Origin: Acidobacteriaceae bacterium
GTDB taxonomy: Bacteria > Acidobacteriota > Terriglobia > Terriglobales > Acidobacteriaceae
DNA: 36,900 nt
Reading direction: 5' to 3'
NCBI GenBank assembly: GCA_003131635.1
Contig: PKVZ01000117.1
Location: 1-36,900 of the forward strand
The position numbers and the translations under genes are program-made. The notes under the pieces were generated by a model that worked only from the letters and a program-made list of their open reading frames with translations, was not told the origin of the DNA and searched no databases. Each line of letters opens with the position of its first letter. The first letter of the stretch is position 1. Positions 17,025 through 26,135 of the stretch are shown here, one piece after another.

Positions 17025-17648
17025 TTATTCCGCGGAGAGACGCGCTTTGCGGGGCTCGTGAATCCTTTTGTTTCTCTCGAGCATTTCTATGAACTGGCGA
17101 ATCTTTGCGGCCCGAGTGGCGGCCTTTTTGACGGTCTGGATTCGAAACAGCACCGCGTAGCGGTTCGCTCTGTCCAGCGACAAGAAAAACTCCCGCGCCG
17201 CTGGATTCGCGTTCAGCGCCGCCTGCAGATCCTCCGGCACTCCGGCCCCTCTGGGCGAATCGTATGCCGATTCCCAGTTCCCATTTTTCTTGGCAGCGTT
17301 GATTGCTTCCAAACCCGCAGCCTTCATTCTGCCCTGCGCGATCAACAAAAGTGCTTTTTGTCGATTAATCTTCGACCAAATGCTTTTTTCAGATCTGGGA
17401 AGAAATCTTTGTAGCCACGCTTGGTCGCTTTCAGCCTTCTTCTGGCCATCGATCCATCCGTAGCAAAGCGCAATCTCCAGTGCTTCGTGGTATGAAACCG
17501 ACTTCAGGCCTGATCCCTTTTTCGCCAGCCGCAACCACAAGCCTTCCGATCGGTGATGATTCTTTTCCAACCACTGTGCCCAGGCTTCTTTGCCTTGGAA
17601 TAATCTTGCCCTTTCGGCCGGCGCTTTTTCCCCGCTCTGCGCTTTCAT
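17025..17648 (-). CDS. YdeI/OmpD-associated family protein
   Basis: 207 residues. Family features are visible: LWLRLAKKGSG and an ALCYGWIDGQKK block in the N-terminal half, a WSKINRQKALLLIAQGRMKAAGLEAI block in the middle, and a C-terminal Lys/Arg-rich helical region (TRAAKIRQFIEMLERNKRI). Members are small soluble proteins. Some are linked with resistance to antimicrobial peptides or bacteriocins, but the biochemical role is not established. It lies immediately upstream of trmFO on the same strand. No signal peptide or membrane segment is seen. Confidence 0.85.
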   Translation of the reverse strand: MKAQSGEKAPAERARLFQGKEAWAQWLEKNHHRSEGLWLRLAKKGSGLKSVSYHEALEIALCYGWIDGQKKAESDQAWLQRFLPRSEKSIWSKINRQKALLLIAQGRMKAAGLEAINAAKKNGNWESAYDSPRGAGVPEDLQAALNANPAAREFFLSLDRANRYAVLFRIQTVKKAATRAAKIRQFIEMLERNKRIHEPRKARLSAE

Positions 17649-17743
17649 AAAGTCGTGCTCCGCATTATTGATCGTATCAGGAAGAAAGGATGGCCCTGCA
17701 GGTTGGAAATACGGGCGGCTGATGAGTGAGTCTCGGGAAAGTT

Positions 17744-18199
17744 TTATTCGTTGGTCAATGTCGAGTGGCTAGCCACGCAGATCCAACTATCCTGCTGACG
17801 GACCCAGGTGTCCGTAAAGCGCTCCCGGAGCGTATAGGGCTTTCCATTCTTTGCGCCGTTTTCACGGTACACGCCATTGACCACTGCAACCGCACCGTAG
17901 AGGTGCACATTCATGGATTCGCTCACGATACGCTCGGGTTGCAGCGTTTGCGACTGTACGCTGGCCAGATAACTCGCTTTGTCCATCAGTTTGCCGTCGA
18001 AGTCGACGTAAATCAGGTCCGGGCCGAGAAGCATCTTGAGTGCTGGTATATCTTTTTGGTGCGCGGCCTGGTCCCACGCATTCTCCAACGCGAGAATTCT
18101 ACTTTTTTCGGCGTCGGGCAGTCCGCTCTGAGCGTTGAATATCTGAGTGTTGAATAGTGGTGCTGCCAATAATAGAAGAACCGGGAAGAGCTTTCGCAT
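17744..18199 (-). CDS. Exported SnoaL/NTF2-like protein (DUF4440 type), copy A
   Basis: 151 residues from the ATG at 18199, preceded by AGGAG six bases upstream; the longer open frame upstream has no such support. Residues 1-22 look like a signal peptide (MRKLFPVLLLLAAPLF). The mature part is one alpha+beta NTF2-like fold: ILALENAWDQAAHQKD, then LIYVDFDGKLMDKASYL, then GVYRENG, then FTDTWVRQQDSWICVASH. Such proteins are secreted or periplasmic small-ligand binders or enzymes of unknown substrate. It is a clear paralogue of the gene just upstream (18271-18717), which it follows after 71 bases. Confidence 0.85.
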   Translation of the reverse strand: MRKLFPVLLLLAAPLFNTQIFNAQSGLPDAEKSRILALENAWDQAAHQKDIPALKMLLGPDLIYVDFDGKLMDKASYLASVQSQTLQPERIVSESMNVHLYGAVAVVNGVYRENGAKNGKPYTLRERFTDTWVRQQDSWICVASHSTLTNE

Positions 18200-18270
18200 C
18201 TGGGCTCCTGGCCCTCGCGGCCACGGCGCGAGAGACGAAAACCATACACTGCCACGGCGCCCCGCCGCTC

Positions 18271-18717
18271 TCAGTGCAAGATCGGAGTTGTCTCGGCAGC
18301 TACGCATATCCAGTTCTTACCCCTGAGTACCCAGGTGTCGGTAAAGCGTCCACGCTTCAAGTACGGCTTGCCATTCTCTAATCCTTTGACCCGGTAAGTC
18401 CCGACCACGATCGCGGTGTCGCCAAACATTTGCACGCTCATTTCTTCCGCAACAATCTGCTGCATGTGAATGTTGTTCGCCTTCACCCGCGCCATGTACT
18501 CCGCTTTTGTCAATAACTTCCCGTCGTAGTCGACGTATATCAGAGCATTGTCGAAAATTGCGGTCAGAGCCTTGACGTCTCCACGCCCTTGCGCCTGATC
18601 CCAAGCGTGCTCCAGGGCCAGAATGTTCGACCGGCCGCCCGAATCGTCAGTGTTCTGCGCAGCCGTCAGCACCAGCGCCGAGCAAACCAGAATCGCGGCA
18701 ACCCCAACATTTTTCAT
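18271..18717 (-). CDS. Exported SnoaL/NTF2-like protein (DUF4440 type), copy B
   Basis: 148 residues from the ATG at 18717; the longer frame adds a polar leader, whereas MKNVGVAAILVCSALVLTAAQ is a signal peptide. It shares with copy A the blocks ILALEHAWDQ, LIYVDYDGKLLTKAEY, GTYRVKG, NGKPY and GRFTDTWVLRGKNWICVAA, so the two arose by tandem duplication and then diverged. Active-site residues cannot be assigned. The gene diverges from the AhpD-like gene at 18855. Confidence 0.85.
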   Translation of the reverse strand: MKNVGVAAILVCSALVLTAAQNTDDSGGRSNILALEHAWDQAQGRGDVKALTAIFDNALIYVDYDGKLLTKAEYMARVKANNIHMQQIVAEEMSVQMFGDTAIVVGTYRVKGLENGKPYLKRGRFTDTWVLRGKNWICVAAETTPILH

Positions 18718-18854
18718 GCCAATAGGCCCGTTAAATATATCGGCATTCCCGGCTTTTTCTGTAGTGCCGCGGGCGACTGCGTTGGAGCGATTTACTTCGA
18801 GTCGTCCAGAATTCATCTATCATGAGTGCAGCCAGTTTGATCCTGGAGGACTCG

Positions 18855-19382
18855 ATGGCACGCATCAGCCTGATCGCCCCGGAAGCCGCCTCTCCGGAAG
18901 TGCGCGAGATTTACGACACCACGCTTCGCGGCAAGCCCGGCAATGTGCAAAAGGCACTTGCCCATCGCCCTGAGATGCTTAAGAATTTTCTCAGCTTCTA
19001 CGCCAGTGTCGGGCGCTCCCTTGATCGCAAGTTGTACGAACTGATCTACCTGCGTATCTCTTTGATCAACGGATGTCGCTATTGCACCCAGCACCACATC
19101 GCATCGTCGAAGCGTGCCGGCCTTACCGCCTCCGACTGGGCGGCGCTCAAGGCTGGAAACTACTCGCACTATAGTGAAAAGGAACGGGCCGCGCTGACCT
19201 ATGTCGAGAGGCTAACGCGCGCACCCCACGAAATCGCGGAGACAGATTTCGACGAGCTGAAGAAATATTCTTCCGATGCCGAGATAGTCGATATTCACAT
19301 GCTGACGGGCCTCGCCAACCTCACCAATCGCTTAACGGATCCGCTGGGATTGGAACTGGAATTTCCGGAAGAAAAAATCTAG
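18855..19382 (+). CDS. Carboxymuconolactone decarboxylase / AhpD-like protein
   Basis: 175 residues from the ATG at 18855, preceded by GGAGGA at 18845-18850. The longer upstream start lacks such a site. The AhpD-type redox motif is C74-x-x-C77 with a histidine at position 81 (NGCRYCTQHHI). The helical repeat region around it, and IHMLTGLANLTNRLTDPLGLELEF near the end, are typical of the peroxidase-related subfamily. AhpD-like proteins act as thiol peroxidase partners or antioxidants. No ahpC is adjacent; the PrxQ gene lies about 8 kb away. It is convergent with selB. Confidence 0.88.
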   Translation: MARISLIAPEAASPEVREIYDTTLRGKPGNVQKALAHRPEMLKNFLSFYASVGRSLDRKLYELIYLRISLINGCRYCTQHHIASSKRAGLTASDWAALKAGNYSHYSEKERAALTYVERLTRAPHEIAETDFDELKKYSSDAEIVDIHMLTGLANLTNRLTDPLGLELEFPEEKI

Positions 19383-19472
19383 TGCATTGAGGGCATTTGG
19401 GCGATTGAACCGGCCGCGGAGATTTTGACCGGGCCGCTCAACCCGACTACAAATCGCGAGATGGCTCAAGAT

Positions 19473-21419
19473 TTACAGAATTTGCCGCGCATCTCCCACC
19501 CGGCGTGTTATTCGTTCGCGATCCAGATATTCCAGCAGCGGAATGGCATACTTGCGGCTCACCCCGGTCAGTTCCTTAAACTTCCCAACGTCGATGGTTG
19601 CTGATTTTACTTTGTAAGCTGCCAACTGCCGCCGCAATTCTTCCAGCGCGCCGCGATGAAAAACCAGCTCTTCTGAAACTTTGACCAATACCTTGTCCCG
19701 CAAGAGCAACGTAACAATTTTCTGGCCCCGCATCTTATCGATCTTCAGCCCTGCGATTACCTCATGCAGCGCCGGCACTTTCAATCCCGCCGAGGTAAAT
19801 GCGTCCTCGATCCTCTTTTTCGATTCCGACTCCTCATCCTTCATCACCACGCCGTGACCGGGCAGCCGCACGACATCGTTTGCAACTTCCATCTTCTTAT
19901 CCCGCACCAGCAGGGCCGCAACCGCCTCAAAGACCCCAGGTGACGTGTCCACCAACGTTCGCAATTCTTCTTTGCTGATTCCACCTGTCAGAGGATTCTT
20001 TTTATGAAAACCCGCGATCACGCTGACGACGTGGAGCTTCAAAACTTCCAGCGCAGCCGCATGCAGGTACCTCTCCCCGGCGCGCACCACTTCCCCCGCG
20101 TCTGACATCGAAGCCAGGTGCTTTTCGAGCAGAGTTTTTGTCAAACCAGTTTCGGCAACCAGGCGAGACATGGAAATTCCCTTCTGCTGCGTTCGTGCGA
20201 TCCTAGCTTTTAGAATCGCTCTGGCATCGCCGCTGGATAAGATTCTCAGGAAGTCCCCGAGCTCCGGCATCCGCGAAACAGGCGCCGCGTCTAAAACAAT
20301 CCCGCCTCCAATAGTCACGACCGGCGAAAATTGCCGCAGAATGAACCGATCTCCTGGCAGAAGGAGCGCGGCCTCCGGCAACCTGATCCGCGCAAATGCC
20401 TCGCTCCCCGGAAGAACTTGCGCGTGCTCCGTCGTCGCGCCTCTTGCGGGATGTTGTTCCTTACCCTCGAAGAGGACAATCTCCGCAACGGTCTCCATGG
20501 TGTAGGTGTGAAGATGCACCCGCGAGCGATTTTTTAACGGACGCGTCGCAGAAGCCAGCAGCCGCAACAAAACATCCGCCCGCCGCGTCTTCTCAAAAGT
20601 TGCCGGAGGAACCAGTGTCATGCCCCGCGTCAAATCCTCTGTGCTGGCGCCCGCCAAGTTCAGCGCGGTTCGCTGTCCCGCGGTCGCAGCCTCCGACGTC
20701 TCGCCATGCACTTGCACCCCGCGGACCCGCACCCGCCTCCCCGTCGGGAACACTTCCAGTTCGTCCTCGCGGCGAATTGTTCCCGCCACCAATGTCCCCG
20801 TTACTACCGTCCCGAAGCCTTTCATGGTGAAGACGCGGTCGATTGGCAAGCGAGCGATCGCGTGCGAGTCCCGCGGCTGCACTTCGGCCGCCGCCGCGAC
20901 CATCGCCCGCCGCAGTTCGTCCAGTCCCGCGCCCGTCATGGAACTCACTGCGATGATCGATTTTGGGTTATCCAGGAACGTTCCGCGCAGAAACTCTTCC
21001 ACCTCCAGTCGGACTACGTCGAGCGTTTCCGCATCCACCGCGTCGGATTTTGTCAGCACCGCAATTCCGCGCCGCACTCCCAGCAATTGCAGGATGTCGA
21101 AATGCTCCCGCGTCTGCGGCTTGATCGCCTCATCCGCCGCAATCACCAGCAGAACCAGATCGATCCCGCCCACGCCCGCCAGCATGTTGCGCACAAAGCG
21201 CTCGTGCCCTGGCACATCGACAAAACCCAGCCGCAGCGTTTCACTGTTCCCGCCGTCACCCGCGGAGGGTAAGTCCATGTGTGCGAAGCCCAGATCAATG
21301 GTGATGCCGCGCCGCTTCTCTTCCTCCAGCCTGTCCGCATCAATCCCAGTTAAAGCCTTTACCAGCGCGGTTTTACCATGATCGATGTGCCCCGCCGTTC
21401 CTACAATGATAGATTTCAT
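19473..21419 (-). CDS. selB: Selenocysteine-specific elongation factor SelB
   Basis: 648 residues. SelB delivers selenocysteyl-tRNA to UGA codons next to a SECIS hairpin. The GTPase motifs are GHIDHGKT (10-17), DVPGH (68-72) and TKSD (123-126). The EF-Tu-like domains II and III follow, with a run of winged-helix repeats in the C-terminal third that bind SECIS RNA (for example ISMSRLVAETGLTKTLLEKHL and the final LTGVSRKYAIPLLEYLDRERITRRVGD). The final block is the classic SelB C-terminal signature. No selA, selD or selC (tRNA-Sec) lies in the window, and no selenoprotein with an in-frame UGA was noticed here. Confidence 0.95.
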   Translation of the reverse strand: MKSIIVGTAGHIDHGKTALVKALTGIDADRLEEEKRRGITIDLGFAHMDLPSAGDGGNSETLRLGFVDVPGHERFVRNMLAGVGGIDLVLLVIAADEAIKPQTREHFDILQLLGVRRGIAVLTKSDAVDAETLDVVRLEVEEFLRGTFLDNPKSIIAVSSMTGAGLDELRRAMVAAAAEVQPRDSHAIARLPIDRVFTMKGFGTVVTGTLVAGTIRREDELEVFPTGRRVRVRGVQVHGETSEAATAGQRTALNLAGASTEDLTRGMTLVPPATFEKTRRADVLLRLLASATRPLKNRSRVHLHTYTMETVAEIVLFEGKEQHPARGATTEHAQVLPGSEAFARIRLPEAALLLPGDRFILRQFSPVVTIGGGIVLDAAPVSRMPELGDFLRILSSGDARAILKARIARTQQKGISMSRLVAETGLTKTLLEKHLASMSDAGEVVRAGERYLHAAALEVLKLHVVSVIAGFHKKNPLTGGISKEELRTLVDTSPGVFEAVAALLVRDKKMEVANDVVRLPGHGVVMKDEESESKKRIEDAFTSAGLKVPALHEVIAGLKIDKMRGQKIVTLLLRDKVLVKVSEELVFHRGALEELRRQLAAYKVKSATIDVGKFKELTGVSRKYAIPLLEYLDRERITRRVGDARQIL

Positions 21420-21534
21420 CTGGCTGGAATCTTACCGGAAGCCGGGCACATCGGCACTCGAACCGCCGGTCTCGGTGTCTAAGTTGAAGGAACATTTTTG
21501 TCCGCCACCGCGTAGCATCAGCACGGAGGCGCTC

Positions 21535-22254
21535 ATGTTCTCAAGTCCAAAAGTTCTCGCAGTTTACTCAGGAGTGTTAACTGTGGCATTTGCCGTGGTT
21601 GTGCTATGCGGCGCGGCGATCGTCCGCAAGCAGAATTTTGGCGTGATCACGGCCCGGCGCATCAACATTGTGGAACCGGATGGCACGGTGCGCCTGACCA
21701 TTTCGAATCGCGCCGACTTCCCCGGTGCGTGGAACCGCGGGAAGGAATATCCCCGGCCCGATCGCCGGGAAGCCGCAGGGATGCTGTTCATGAGCGAAGA
21801 GGGAACCGAGCTGGGCGGTTTGATCTGGGGCGCAGGCCAGCTTCCCGATGGCAGTATCCAGAATCATGCCCATCTCAGTTTCGATGAGTACGAACAGAAC
21901 CAGATCTTTGCCATCGATGCTGGGCAGGAGGGAAACGACAAATTTTCCCGCATCAGCATCGTCGATCAGGGCGACTTTCCCATCGAAGAGAAGCGGAGGG
22001 CGAACGACGAGATCGAAAAGCTCCCGGCCGCGCAACGGGACACCGCCTGGGAGAAGTTCTTCGCCACGCACCGGCATGACGTGCAACGGATGGTTCTCGG
22101 ACGGTCGCCGGATGGCTCGGTCGGAATCAAGCTGCTCGATAATCAGGGTAATGTGAGAATCACGTTAACCGTGCAAAAAGATGGCGCACCGGCTTTGGCT
22201 TTTCTTGATCAATCCGGCAAGGTGGTTCGCGAAATCTCCACCTCCAGTCGGTGA
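21535..22254 (+). CDS. Hypothetical protein with N-terminal membrane anchor
   Basis: 239 residues from the ATG at 21535, preceded by GGAGG six bases upstream. The frame is open further 5' but that part overlaps the selB start region. Residues 7-30 are one hydrophobic segment (VLAVYSGVLTVAFAVVVLCGAAIV), and the rest would lie outside the membrane. Four short repeating blocks look like beta-hairpin units: VEPDGTVRLTISN, MSEEGTELGGLIWG, RSPDGSVGIKLLDNQGNVRITLTVQKDG and FLDQSGKVVREIS. The family is not recognised; the repeats suggest an all-beta scaffold. It is upstream of purL in the same direction. Confidence 0.75.
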   Translation: MFSSPKVLAVYSGVLTVAFAVVVLCGAAIVRKQNFGVITARRINIVEPDGTVRLTISNRADFPGAWNRGKEYPRPDRREAAGMLFMSEEGTELGGLIWGAGQLPDGSIQNHAHLSFDEYEQNQIFAIDAGQEGNDKFSRISIVDQGDFPIEEKRRANDEIEKLPAAQRDTAWEKFFATHRHDVQRMVLGRSPDGSVGIKLLDNQGNVRITLTVQKDGAPALAFLDQSGKVVREISTSSR

Positions 22255-22315
22255 TTCGCTGTCGTCTGTCAGTTCTAGCCATCAGTCACTGTCCATGCGA
22301 CAATAGAACTTCCCC

Positions 22316-24658
22316 ATGGCCACTTCCATAACTTCTGTTTTTTCTCCGGAGACCCTCCGGCAGCACGGCCTCACTCCCGACGAATACGAAAAGATCAAAC
22401 AGCTTCTCGGGCAGCGCGAGCCCACGCTCACTGAGCTTGGCATCTTCAGCGTGATGTGGAGCGAGCACTGTTCTTACAAATCGTCGCGCGTCCACTTGAA
22501 GCGCCTGCCCACGCGCAGCAAGCGCGTCCTGCAAGGGCCGGGGGAAAATGCCGGCATCATCGACATCGGCGACGGCTGGGCCTGTGCTTTCAAAATCGAG
22601 TCGCACAATCACCCGTCGTTCATCGAACCGTTTCAAGGCGCAACCACTGGCGTGGGCGGAATCCTGCGCGACATTTTCACCATGGGTGCGAGACCGGTAG
22701 CAGTGATGGACTCGCTGAGGTTTGGACCTATCTCTGCTCCCGTGGGCGCGCGCGACTCGCGCGAGCAGGGATTTCAGCAGGGATCTCAGAAAGATATCCA
22801 TCGTAATCACTCCATCCTCGAAGGTGTGGTCAGCGGCGTCGCCTCCTACGGCAACTGCTTCGGCGTGCCCAACCTCGGCGGCGAAACCAAGTTCGAGCCG
22901 TGCTACTCTGGCAACCCGCTGGTGAACGCTTTTGCCATGGGCCTGGTCCGCAAAGACGAAATCTTCTATGCGCGCGCCGCAGGCGAAGGCAATCCGGTGA
23001 TCTACGTCGGCGCCAAGACCGGTCGCGACGGCATTCACGGCGCGACCATGGCCAGCGAGGAATTCAGCGAGGCCTCGGAAGCCAAACGTCCGAATGTACA
23101 GGTCGGAGATCCATTTCTTGAGAAGTTGCTTCTCGAAGCTTGTCTGGAAGCTATGCAGACCGGGGCGATCGTCGGCATTCAGGATATGGGCGCGGCCGGG
23201 CTTACCTGCTCAACCTGCGAGATGGGCGGGCGTGGCGGTGTGGGCATTGAGATTGAACTCGACCGCGTGCCCCAGCGCGAAACTGGCATGACTCCGTACG
23301 AGCTCATGCTGAGCGAGTCGCAGGAGCGCATGTTGCTGGTCGCGCAAAAAGGCCGCGAGCAGGAAGTCTTCCGCGTTTTTGAAAAGTGGGGACTCGATGC
23401 CGTCGAAGTCGGCAAAGTCACCGCGGGCAATCAATTGCGCGTCCTCCATCACGGCGATGTTGTCGCGGAGATTCCGAATCAGGCGCTGACTGACGATGCC
23501 CCCGTGTATAGGCGTCCACTCGCCCGCTGGGAGCCACCCGTTCCCCGCGAGATGCCGGAGCACATTAAGCTCAACGAGGACGTTGATTTCGCGCAATGCC
23601 TGAAACAACTTCTCGCCAGTCCGAACACCTGCGGCAAGCGCTGGGTTTGGCAGCAATACGATCACATGGTGCAGACCAACACGGTTGAAGCGCCGGGCGC
23701 GGGCGATGCTGGCGTGATTCGCATCAAGGGTTCGCAACGCGGACTGGCGATGGCGCTCGATGGCAACGGACGCTGGTGCTATCTCGATCCGCGCCTGGGC
23801 GCGATGCACGCTGTGGCCGAGGCCGCGCGCAAGGTAGCGTGTTCGGGCGCGACTCCCGTGGGCGCAACCAACTGCCTGAATTTCGGCAATCCCGAGAAGC
23901 CGCACATTATGTGGCAGTTCTCGCAAACCATCGATGGCATTACCAAAGCCTGCGAGGAGCTTGAAATTCCCATCACCGGCGGCAACGTCAGCTTCTACAA
24001 CGAGACGCTCGGCGAAGGCATTTATCCCACGCCCGTATTGGGAGTTGTGGGAATTCTCGAAGACGTACACCAAACCGCGAAGATGCATTTCCCTGCCACT
24101 GGCCGCACGATCGTGCTATTGCGTGCGGGCGAAGCGGCCGATATCACCGATGTGGAGAGTGAGTTCGGGTCCTCGGAATACGCCAAAGAAATTCTGTGCG
24201 CACTGTGGGGGTATCCTCCGGAACTTGATCTGGAAAAGGAAGCTGCGCTGCAGAAGGCGGTCGTCGAATTGATTCAGCGGAGCTTGGTGGATTCCGTGCA
24301 TGACTGCTCAGATGGCGGCTTGGCCGTGGCGTTGGCGGAAAAGACGTTTCCCAAGGGGGTAGGCGCGCGCGTGAATCTCTTGTCTGGCGGGCTTCCGGCG
24401 CAGTTTGTTCTGTTTGGAGAGGACGCGAGCCGTATCGTGCTTTCCTGCGACCCGGCTAACGTTTCGCAAATCCAACAAGTGGCGGAGAATTGTGGGATCG
24501 ATGCGGTTGTGCTGGGAGAAACGATTCCCGAGCGGCTGGAAATCTTGCTTGATGATACGTTGTTGGTTTCGGCGCCAGTTTCTGAGTTGAGCGGGGCATA
24601 CGAAGCCGCTTTGGAATCAGTGCTGCGTGCAGATCCCGAACTTGTGGCGGCGGATTGA
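22316..24658 (+). CDS. purL: Phosphoribosylformylglycinamidine synthase subunit PurL
   Basis: 780 residues, the small PurL type that works with separate PurQ and PurS. It converts FGAR to FGAM with ATP and ammonia in de novo purine synthesis. Seen: [10 protein letters not shown] with the catalytic H51, ESHNHPS at 95-101, [33 protein letters not shown] and the second-half [14 protein letters not shown]. An unusual stretch at about 141-163, between RFGPIS and [11 protein letters not shown], looks longer than in the family; its DNA has a palindrome and a tandem repeat. No clear ribosome binding site precedes the ATG. purF follows 38 bases downstream. purQ and purS are not in the window. Confidence 0.95.
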   Translation: MATSITSVFSPETLRQHGLTPDEYEKIKQLLGQREPTLTELGIFSVMWSEHCSYKSSRVHLKRLPTRSKRVLQGPGENAGIIDIGDGWACAFKIESHNHPSFIEPFQGATTGVGGILRDIFTMGARPVAVMDSLRFGPISAPVGARDSREQGFQQGSQKDIHRNHSILEGVVSGVASYGNCFGVPNLGGETKFEPCYSGNPLVNAFAMGLVRKDEIFYARAAGEGNPVIYVGAKTGRDGIHGATMASEEFSEASEAKRPNVQVGDPFLEKLLLEACLEAMQTGAIVGIQDMGAAGLTCSTCEMGGRGGVGIEIELDRVPQRETGMTPYELMLSESQERMLLVAQKGREQEVFRVFEKWGLDAVEVGKVTAGNQLRVLHHGDVVAEIPNQALTDDAPVYRRPLARWEPPVPREMPEHIKLNEDVDFAQCLKQLLASPNTCGKRWVWQQYDHMVQTNTVEAPGAGDAGVIRIKGSQRGLAMALDGNGRWCYLDPRLGAMHAVAEAARKVACSGATPVGATNCLNFGNPEKPHIMWQFSQTIDGITKACEELEIPITGGNVSFYNETLGEGIYPTPVLGVVGILEDVHQTAKMHFPATGRTIVLLRAGEAADITDVESEFGSSEYAKEILCALWGYPPELDLEKEAALQKAVVELIQRSLVDSVHDCSDGGLAVALAEKTFPKGVGARVNLLSGGLPAQFVLFGEDASRIVLSCDPANVSQIQQVAENCGIDAVVLGETIPERLEILLDDTLLVSAPVSELSGAYEAALESVLRADPELVAAD
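22749..22787 (+). repeat. Palindrome plus 12-bp tandem repeat inside purL
   Basis: CGCGCG at 22749-22754 pairs with CGCGCG at 22758-22763 across a 3-base loop. Directly after it, AGCAGGGATTTC (22764-22775) is followed by AGCAGGGATCTC (22776-22787), a 12-base tandem duplication with one mismatch. It encodes a Gln-rich stretch (EQGFQQGSQ). The location coincides with residues that appear extra compared with other PurL proteins. Confidence 0.5.
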
Positions 24659-24696
24659 GTACATTTTGTGGGTGAGAGCTAGAGGCCAATTGCTAA

Positions 24697-26124
24697 ATGC
24701 AGATTTCCGATAAATTCCATGACGAGTGCGGCGTTGTAGCGATCTTCGCTCATCCCGAGGCGGAGAAGCTTGCTTATCTGGGATTGCACGCTCTTCAGCA
24801 TCGCGGCCAGGAGTCCGCTGGCATCGTCACTTCCGACGGCCTCACTTCTCGCGTGCACAAAGCGATGGGCCTCGTGGCCGACATCTTCACGGAAGATGTA
24901 CTTTCGAAGATACGAGGCACGCTCGCCATCGGACATACGCGTTATTCGACCGCGGGGGATTCGGCGCTGCTGAATGCTCAGCCGATTCTGGTGCAGTCGA
25001 ATAAAGGCTCGATCGGAGTAGCGCACAATGGCAATCTTGTGAATGCGGCGGAAGTCCGCGGTCAGCTGGAGCGCCAGGGTTCGATTTTTCAGACGAATAG
25101 CGATACTGAAGTGATCGTCCACCTGATCGCGCTCTCGCGCGAACATACTCTGCCGGAAGCGATTGCGGACGCGTTGCGGCGAGTCGAAGGTGCGTTTTCG
25201 CTGGTGGTGATGAGTCCTGACCGAATCATCGCGGCGCGTGATCCGCGCGGCTTCCGGCCCCTGGCCATGGGACGGATTCCCGCGCTGGCAGGCCAGAACC
25301 GCGACACCATTGTTTTCGCCTCGGAGACTTGCGCCTTTGACCTAATCGGAGCCACTTACGAGCGCGACGTGAAGCCCGGAGAATTGATCGTCGTTGGCCC
25401 GGAAGGAATCAGCTCGCGTTTTTATTCCACCGCCGCACCCCAGTCGAGTTGTATTTTCGAGCACGTTTACTTTTCGCGCCCGGACAGCGTGGTGTTCGGG
25501 CGCGCCGTGCAAACCAGCCGCGAGGAGCTGGGAAGACAGTTGGCGCGCGAAGCGCCTGTGGAAGCCGATCTCGTGGTCCCGGTGCCGGATTCGGGCGTCA
25601 CCGCCGCCGTGGGCTACGCCGCCGAAAGTGGCATCCCATTTCGCTTTGGTCTGATCCGCAATCACTACGTGGGACGCACGTTTATTGAGCCGAGCCAGAG
25701 CGTGCGGGACTTCGGTGTCAAGCTGAAGCTGAATCCAGTGCAGTCACTCCTGGAAGGGAAGCGCGTGGTGCTGATCGACGATTCGATCGTGCGCGGCACC
25801 ACCAGCCGAAAGATCGTTCGCATGATCCGCAGCGCGGGAGCGAAAGAAGTTCACATGCGGATTTCATGTCCTCCGACGATTTCACCCTGCTACTACGGCG
25901 TGGACACGCCCTCGAAAAATCAACTGATCGCCGCCAACAAATCCATCGAGGAAATTCGCGAATACATCCGCGTCGATTCGCTCGCTTACCTCTCGCTGGA
26001 AGGACTCAAGAAAGCTTGCGGCGATGGCGAGAAAACTTCGTATTGCTCCGCTTGCTATACCGGCAAATATCCTACGAACATTGTGGACGTGGAAGACATC
26101 CAAGCGGCGCCGACACGTGCGTAG
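24697..26124 (+). CDS. purF: Amidophosphoribosyltransferase
   Basis: 475 residues. It catalyses the first committed step of purine synthesis, PRPP plus glutamine to phosphoribosylamine. C11, after a 10-residue propeptide (HDECGVVAIFAH), becomes the N-terminal nucleophile. The PRPP loop VVLIDDSIVRGTTS is at 357-370. Cysteines C252, C398, C450 and C453 (SSCIFEHVY, SPCYYGVD, YCSACY) match the 4Fe-4S cluster ligands of the Bacillus-type enzyme, so this is the iron-sulfur, oxygen-sensitive class. It lies 38 bases after purL and is probably in the same operon. Confidence 0.95.
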   Translation: MQISDKFHDECGVVAIFAHPEAEKLAYLGLHALQHRGQESAGIVTSDGLTSRVHKAMGLVADIFTEDVLSKIRGTLAIGHTRYSTAGDSALLNAQPILVQSNKGSIGVAHNGNLVNAAEVRGQLERQGSIFQTNSDTEVIVHLIALSREHTLPEAIADALRRVEGAFSLVVMSPDRIIAARDPRGFRPLAMGRIPALAGQNRDTIVFASETCAFDLIGATYERDVKPGELIVVGPEGISSRFYSTAAPQSSCIFEHVYFSRPDSVVFGRAVQTSREELGRQLAREAPVEADLVVPVPDSGVTAAVGYAAESGIPFRFGLIRNHYVGRTFIEPSQSVRDFGVKLKLNPVQSLLEGKRVVLIDDSIVRGTTSRKIVRMIRSAGAKEVHMRISCPPTISPCYYGVDTPSKNQLIAANKSIEEIREYIRVDSLAYLSLEGLKKACGDGEKTSYCSACYTGKYPTNIVDVEDIQAAPTRA

Positions 26125-26135
26125 ACCGGAGTGAT

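Noticed and set aside
19383..19472. A rho-independent terminator between the AhpD-like gene and selB
   Set aside because: GGCC-rich pairing can be drawn, but no T run follows on either strand.
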